Source: Rosa chinensis (Eukaryota > Streptophyta > Magnoliopsida > Rosales > Rosaceae). From it: a DNA stretch of 64,000 bases. The stretch lies in the NCBI RefSeq assembly GCF_002994745.2, contig NC_037092.1, forward strand, positions 80,484,824 through 80,548,823, written 5' to 3'. Under the pieces are notes generated by a model that saw only the letters and a list, made by a program, of their open reading frames with translations, was not told where the DNA came from and made no database searches. The number at the start of each line of letters is the position of its first letter. Position 1 is the stretch's first letter. Made by a program: the position numbers and the translations under genes. Positions 59,101-64,000 of this stretch are shown one piece after another.

Positions 59101-60370
59101 ATAGGTTAGGAGGAGTCTTTGAATTTCACTTGGTTCCACTTGCCATTGACCTTGTTCATCATTAAGTCCCTTAATTAGGTTTTTGCTTCTGCGGTTAGTA
59201 GCTCTATGATGAAAAAAAGCACAATTTCTGTCACCATCTTTAAGCCATATTGCTCTGGATCTTTAACGCCAGTATTTCTCTTGCTGAGATAGCAGTTGAC
59301 TGTGCCTCACATGCAGCAACCTTTTCTCTTCATACTGTTCTGGTGAGTACTGCCTCTTCATAAGATCATTAAGCTTTTCTTGAATAACCTACAGTTCTAC
59401 TTTTTGTTTTGCAAACTCAGTTGCATGCCACTGCATGAGGTTTTGCCCGGTGTCTTGGATTTTGAAAGCCACATGCTGAAGTACATTGCCTGTATAAGGT
59501 TTGGACCAAGCCTGTTGTATTAATTCCCCACACCTAGGGTTTTCATGCCAACACTCCTCAAAACGAAACTGATTGGTGGCTTTCTTGTACCTAAGCTTCT
59601 CAGCGCTCACAGCGATTAAGAGCGGACAATGATTGGATTCACTAGGGTTTAGGGTGATGACACGACTGTACGGGAAAAGAGATCTCCATGGTGGAGTTTG
59701 AAAACTTCGGTCAAGATGTTCTTTGGTGTACTTATTACTCTAGGTGAAGCGACTACCAACAAAATCCATATCTAGGAGGTCACAATCGGCCATGGTTCTT
59801 CGAAACGTAGCCATTGGCGCTGCTGCTCTTCGGGAGCCGCCCGATTTGTCATTGTTCGACATGATCTCGTTAAAGTCTCCAGCCATAAGCCATGGCAAGG
59901 TGCAGGGTTCAGCAGCAAGAGCTTGGATGAGAGTCCAAGTCCTGTGTCTTTCTCCACGGGCTGCAACCCCATAAATACCAGTGAATCTCCATTTGTGTGT
60001 TTCTTCTGGTTTACCAACAACTACATCAATGTGATTAGGGGACCGGGATCGGAGAGAGGCGTGTGTATCATCATTCCATATCAGCGCTACTCCTTGAGAC
60101 TCCCTCTCCTGTGGATAACAGATATTATCTTTGAAACCAAGGCGTCTGGTAAGAGCATCAATATGTTCTTTCTGCGCTAGGGTTTCTGCTAAAAAGATCA
60201 AACTAGGTTTACATGCTTGGACGATGTCTATGAGGGCTCTTTGTGACTCAAAATTAACAATGCCACGACAATTCCAGACAAGAACGTTGCCTTGAAACAT
60301 GATCGGAGCTTAGTGGCCGTAGAGAAGCTTAATGGCGGCGCAAAGGTGCAGCGGCGCTTAGGGTTGCACT
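56146..60370 (-). mobile_element. LINE-1 type retrotransposon lacking ORF1
   Basis: 4,225 bp inserted on the minus strand. The perfect 15-bp target duplication GGCAGGACATCATCT lies at 56131-56145 and 60371-60385, and the element ends in a poly(A) tail (T run at 56146-56158). It starts only about 70 bp before the endonuclease ATG, so the ORF1 normally present in plant L1 is absent: either 5' truncation or an ORF1-less source. The near-perfect ends suggest a young copy. Confidence 0.92.
56188..60300 (-). pseudogene. LINE ORF2: endonuclease, reverse transcriptase, RNase H
   Basis: One frame from the ATG at 60300 (MFQGNVLVWNCRGI) to about 57793, then a frameshift near 57780 in an A/T run, then to 56188. 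Stops: 59740 (TAG, where the family has Trp), 59389 (TAG) and about 59263 (TAA, consensus Gln in WRQRSRA). Domains in order: AP-type endonuclease (LVWNCRG, GDFNEI); RT with PSKSPGPDGMSPFFFQ, RGIKQGDPLSPYFFIL and the catalytic FFADDSLLFG (near 58207-58235); the zinc-knuckle-like RVT region (WKAKVPGKVSICVWRACNN); and a C-terminal RNase H (LNMDAAFLPQ, CELLAIRAGVDF, IESDSTVAIAEAL). The order and RNase H match plant L1. Only three stops and one frameshift over 4.1 kb. Confidence 0.9.
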
Positions 60371-60385
60371 GGCAGGACATCATCT

Positions 60386-60803
60386 AGCTAATTAGTATCC
60401 TCTTCTGATACGAATGTACTGTTTCTCAAATGGCTGGTATCCCTTGCAATTTTTGTAGATGATTTATTGTTGTTACATTTTAATATTTTATTTATTATTG
60501 AAATTAAATTTGGGTGAATTTATTTTGTGTTTAAAATATGAATTTATTTGTGTGTTTAAATTCAGAATTTATTTTGAATTTTATTTTGTAACTCATGGTG
60601 TTTTATTTTGATTTATTTTTCTTATAACCTATGGCTTTTGGTTACTACCCTATTAATGGTAGGGAGTGTCCTAAGAGCCTATAAATAGCACCATTTGTTG
60701 CATGCTAAAATATATAAAAATTTTACTCAACTATTCACCCATCAATTTTCTTTCCAAAATCCCCCAAAGCGTCTTATGTGTTTTTTGGCCAAAGAAAGGT
60801 GTT
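60386..60803 (+). other. AT-rich DNA, possibly a truncated LTR
   Basis: Noncoding. Near 60680 the phrase GCCTATAAATAGCACC looks like a promoter, and the sequence resembles the U3/R part of a plant LTR cut by the Tat insertion at 60804. No matching second copy is present. Confidence 0.3.
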
Positions 60804-61292
60804 TGTGGGGGTGGTCAATTAATTTGACCATGCAATCAAAGAATTAAAGAGAAGTAATGGCAGCAATAAATGCAACAATTGATGTTGCTGTAAATATGAC
60901 GATAAATGCGGCATTCAGTATGGCAATCATGGCCGCCAATAAGTGACGGTTATTGCAGAAATAAATATGGCCTTGATGACGGATTGCCGCTCAAGTCGCT
61001 GCGACTTGCTGTGCAAGTTTACTTGCAGCCCACGCCGAGGTACACCTATAAATAGGCTGCTCGATATCGAGGTAAGGCATCTCATTCCGACTATCTCTAC
61101 TCCACAATTAAGAAACGTACTGACTTAGGCATCAGAGAGTTTTCTGCAGGTACCCCCCTTTTCCTCGAGTTGACGGTCAAACTCCAGGTCAACGCTCGAG
61201 GGAAGCTTCTCGATTGTTCCCAGGTCAGCTCCCGCTCCAGTCCGCATTAATTGTTGGGTCAAACTCCTCTACGGAATTTTTCACCTCCAACA
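60804..61292 (+). repeat. Tat-type LTR 1
   Basis: 489 bp starting TGTGGGGGTGG and ending CCAACA, followed by the primer-site block AGTGGTGCCGTCTGTGGGA typical of Tat elements. It shares the start, CCGCCAATAAGTGACGGTTA, CTGACTTAGGCATC and CCGCATTAATTGTTG with LTR 2 at 62669, so the two belong to one family. CACCTATAAATAGG near 61046 is the likely TATA element. Confidence 0.82.
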
Positions 61293-61332
61293 AGTGGTGC
61301 CGTCTGTGGGAAGCACTTTTCCCTAAAAAGTG

Positions 61333-61780
61333 ATGGCGGGAGCTGCACCTCAAGACATCTCATTTCTGTCACTGAGGACTGGCGGTGACAAAATCCAATC
61401 CCTAAACAGACTTGCCTCAAACCTATTGTAAGATCTGAACTTACCTCTGAATGATGAGATACAAAGGCTAAGGCAGCGGCGAGGCCAGAAATGGTGCTTG
61501 CTAAACCAATAGAGTGACAAACGCGGGCGCCGAATACTCCACCAGCAAAGGCTTAAACAGACCTCATGCCGAGGGGGCAAGCGGCACACTGATTGGATGG
61601 ATAACTGGAGGAACTAGTACAGGCCAATCCTCGAGGGCTCTAAGGAAGCATGTGCTGGGGAAAGTGATCGATGAGTATAACCGAGCCAGTCCTCGAGGGC
61701 TCGCAGCTAAAATCGAAGGGGACGCTGGTAAGTCTCCATTCAAAGTAACAAATGGGCACCAACCCAGGTAACACCGATCA
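61333..61780 (+). pseudogene. gag: Degenerate Tat gag N-terminus
   Basis: Begins MAGAAPQDISFLSL, soon broken by stops and frame changes. Later segments (NAGAEYSTSKGLNRPHAEG; GKVIDEYNRASPRGLAAK; GDAGKSPF) line up with the gag at 63543-64000 (NAGANGV, MIDACKRAGPREQAA, DVSKSPF). No pol follows. Confidence 0.62.
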
Positions 61781-61801
61781 ACATTTAGCAGTTATTCCTA
61801 T

Positions 61802-61861
61802 GATTATAGTTCACAATTGATCTTTAAATGCGATTATAGTTCACAATTGATCTTTAAATGC
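61802..61861. repeat. Perfect 30-bp tandem duplication
   Basis: Two identical head-to-tail units starting GATTATAGTTCACAATTGAT, just before the minisatellite. Confidence 0.9.
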
Positions 61862-61919
61862 AATGGAAGCCAGTGGCGAGAATGACTAAACTATTGTTTG
61901 ATTAAACTTGTGCGACCTT

Positions 61920-62466
61920 CTGGACCTCACCCTCGCTGCAGGCGGGGGTGGGATGATGGAGCACACCCTCGCCCCGGGCGGGGGTGGGATGGCGTGCCTT
62001 ACCCTCACTGCAGGCCAGGGTGGGATGATGGAGCACACCCTCGCTGCAGGCAGGGGTGGGATGGCGTGCCTCACCCCTCGCCGAGGGCGGGGGTGGGATG
62101 ATGGACCACACCCTCGCTGTAGGCGGGGGTGGGATGGCGTGCCTCACCCCTCGTTGCGGGCGGGGGTGGGATGATGGACCACACCCTCATTGGAGGCGGG
62201 GTGGGATGGCGTGCCTCACCCCTCGTCGAGGGCGGGGGTGGGATGATGGACCACACCCTCGCTGTAGGCGGGGGTGGGATGGCGTGCCTCACCCTTCGCT
62301 GCGGGCGGGGGTGGGATGATGGACCACACCCTCGTTGGAGGCTGGGGTGGGATGGTGTGCCTCACCCCTTGTCGCGGGCGGGGGTGGGATGATGGACCAC
62401 ACTCTCGCCGCGGGCGGGGGTGGGATGGAGTGCCTCACCCCTAGCTGCGGGCGGGGGTGGGATGGC
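61920..62466. repeat. G-rich minisatellite, about 15 units of 36-37 bp
   Basis: Units share GCGGGGGTGGGATG and alternate between a GATGGACCACACCCTCGC type and a GCGTGCCTCACCCCTCG type, so the higher-order period is about 73 bp. It is GC-rich in an AT-rich setting and several frames on both strands are free of stops only because of the repeat. It lies between degenerate gag and the next LTR. Confidence 0.92.
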
Positions 62467-62668
62467 AAGATAGGTTTTTACATTTGCAAGATGTGGCGGT
62501 TGTGCAGGGGAAATGGGGGCAATTTTACCCCCGGAGGCCATACATGAACACTGCGCGGTGGGCAAGTCGTCCATTTCGGTTTGGTTTCACATCCTGGGGT
62601 AGTGTGGAAATTTGAACTCTGGAAATTTTCTCTTGGGATAGATTCCCAAAGAGAAAATTTGGGGGCAT
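62467..62668 (+). other. 3' untranslated part of the tandem Tat unit
   Basis: Short noncoding sequence. It contains an inverted repeat (ATTTTCTCTTGGGA ... TCCCAAAGAGAAAAT at about 62626-62658), and ends in a G-rich tract TTTGGGGGCAT just before the LTR start, probably the polypurine tract. Confidence 0.5.
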
Positions 62669-63529
62669 TGTGGGGGTAGTCAACAAATTTGACCATGCAA
62701 TCAAGGCAATTAACGAAAAGTACTGACAGCAGTAAGTGCGACAGTTAATGTAGCCGTAAATGCGACGGTTAATGCATTTAGTGTAGCAATCATGGCCGCC
62801 AATAAGTGACGGTTATTACAGGAGTAAGTGCGGCCTTAATGGTGGCTTGCCATCCAAGTTATCGGTATCTTGCCACGCAAGTTTACTTGCAACCCAAGTT
62901 GTAATCCGCCTATAAAAGGAGAGCAGAACCTCCAGGTATGGCATCGAACTCGAGTGGAGACTTCAATTCTTGACTCAGAAAAATACTGACTTAGGCATTG
63001 GAGAGTCTTTTGCAGGTACCCCCTCCTCCTCTCTCACACAGACGACAAAGAGACTCCGCTTCTTCGTCAAAACCAAGAAGCGAAGAAAGATTATGAAGAG
63101 GAGCTGCGGAGAGAGGTTACATAGGGAGTTTACATAGGGAGATTACATAGGGAGGTGACAAAGCGGAGAGAGATTACGAAGGGAGGTTACGGAGGGAGGT
63201 TGCATAGGGAGGTTACAGAGGGAGCTTGCATAGGGAGGTGACAAAGTGGAGAGAGATTACAAAGGGAAGCTACGAAGGGAGGTTACGGAGGGAGCTCGCA
63301 TAGGGAGGTTACGGAGTGAGCTTGCATAGGGAGGTTACAGAGGGAGCTAGCATAGGGAGGCTACGGAGGGAGCTCGCGCAGGAAGGATACAGAGGGAGGA
63401 AGCCAAAGGGAGTCTGCGCTTCGTCAAACATCGAGTCAACGACAAATTGAAACCCTTCGATTATCCCCAGTTCAGCTTCCGCTCCAGTCCGCATTAATTG
63501 TTGTGTGACGAAATTCCTCCCCACCAGCA
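62669..63529 (+). repeat. Tat-type LTR 2, enlarged by internal repeats
   Basis: Starts TGTGGGGGTAG, matches LTR 1 up to GCAGGTACCCCC and again from the CCGCTCCAGTCCGCATTAATTG block to its end (about 63529). About 330 bp in between is a purine-rich tandem repeat absent from LTR 1. CGCCTATAAAAGG near 62909 is the likely TATA element. Confidence 0.75.
63095..63420. repeat. Purine-rich 13/26-bp tandem repeat inside LTR 2
   Basis: Alternating 13-bp units of the types GGGAGGTTACAGA and GGGAGCTTGCATA, with variants, repeated over about 320 bp. LTR 1 lacks it. Confidence 0.85.
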
Positions 63530-63542
63530 TCCGAACGGGTCC

Positions 63543-64000
63543 ATGCCGAGTCCCATCGGCGACATGAACTTGCCTCCGGCTGATGAAATGCAAAGGCAAA
63601 GGCAGGAACTCGAGCAATTGAGGAGGGAAAAGCAGGACCGCGAGGCTCGTCGACGACGAAAACTTGAAAGGTTCCTACAACTTGACAGTGATTCGTCAGG
63701 CGACGACGCCGTCGACGATCTCCATCAAACTAACAATGGAGTAGCAAACGCAGGCGCCAACGGCGTTATGGGAGGAATCTCTGGTGGACCCCTCGTCGAG
63801 GGGGTGGGAGGCACGGCAAATGGGGGGCAGAACGGAGCCGGAGTAGGCCAATCCAAAAGGGCGAGCAATGAATCGTGGCGCGAGAAGATGGAAAAAATGA
63901 TTGATGCATGCAAACGTGCCGGCCCTCGAGAGCAGGCTGCGGAAATCGCAAGAGACGTTAGTAAGTCTCCGTTTACCGACGACATTTTAAAAGCGGCAAA
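63543..64000 (+). CDS. gag: Tat gag, N-terminal part, runs off the window
   Basis: An open frame from the ATG at 63543 (MPSPIGDMNLPPADEM) to the window end, 152 complete codons with no stop. Residues about 17-45 are a charged helix (QRQELEQLRREKQDREARRRR); then an Asp/Ser patch (LDSDSSGDDAVDD); a Gly/Asn-rich linker; and WREKMEKMIDACKRAGP followed by SKSPFTDDIL, which is the usual lead into the Tat gag domain. It lies directly behind LTR 2, though the primer-binding block seen after LTR 1 is missing here. This copy is better preserved than the gag at 61333. Confidence 0.75.
   Translation, partial: MPSPIGDMNLPPADEMQRQRQELEQLRREKQDREARRRRKLERFLQLDSDSSGDDAVDDLHQTNNGVANAGANGVMGGISGGPLVEGVGGTANGGQNGAGVGQSKRASNESWREKMEKMIDACKRAGPREQAAEIARDVSKSPFTDDILKAA

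Noticed and set aside
61920..62466. CRISPR-like array of regularly spaced repeats
   Set aside because: Units are contiguous and diverge gradually, no unique spacers, and the DNA is plant nuclear; it is a minisatellite.
61898..62574. Several long open frames on both strands across the G-rich repeat
   Set aside because: They occur in many frames at once and only reflect a stop-free tandem repeat; no start context or family match.

Overview
This is nuclear DNA from a flowering plant, almost certainly a eudicot; a Rosaceae-type genome is my impression from the retrotransposon LTR style, but I cannot prove it. The main evidence is a spliced WIP-type nuclear-envelope (KASH) gene, a plant-only ZAT-type zinc-finger gene with QALGGH fingers and a C-terminal EAR motif, and many plant transposon families. 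No rRNA genes, true tRNA genes or organelle genes were seen.

Layout. 1-6152: a two-exon WIP gene on the + strand whose 2.5 kb intron holds a 1.73 kb hAT element. 7-8.9 kb: decayed fragments. 8971-21884: a Ty1/copia element with 235-bp LTRs and a 5-bp target duplication, split by a 6.06 kb non-autonomous CACTA element that carries exon fragments of host genes (FLU, probably an OXA1-like insertase). 21.9-25 kb: degenerate repeats. 25039-26556 (minus strand): the only intact single-exon host gene, a four-finger C2H2 protein. 27-33 kb: intergenic DNA with a SINE, a LINE fragment and a Ty3/gypsy solo LTR. 34157-34727: an exon-like frame with three in-frame TAG stops. 35-38 kb: unclassified repeat with a 1 kb long-TIR element inside. 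38155-52508: a 14.35 kb Ty3/gypsy element of the Tat group (810-bp LTRs, dual RNase H, integrase) with an antisense, intron-bearing gene with a plant-mobile-domain-like N-terminal part between integrase and 3' LTR. 52649-54457: a Pack-MULE with long TIRs and a 9-bp target duplication carrying a NAF1-like fragment. 56146-60370: a LINE-1 on the minus strand with a 15-bp target duplication and no ORF1. 60804-64000: Tat-type LTRs in tandem, a degenerate gag, a G-rich minisatellite and a gag open to the window end.

How it fits together. Only the WIP and zinc-finger genes look like functional host genes. Most of the rest is a record of nested insertion: CACTA in copia; MULE, Tat and LINE in a row in what may be one disrupted locus. 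Many premature stops in the transposons sit where family consensus has Gln or Arg and are explained by C-to-T changes, the expected trace of cytosine methylation. Three different DNA-transposon or retrotransposon classes (CACTA, MULE, Tat) carry extra coding sequence unrelated to their own mobility, which is the most interesting theme of the window.
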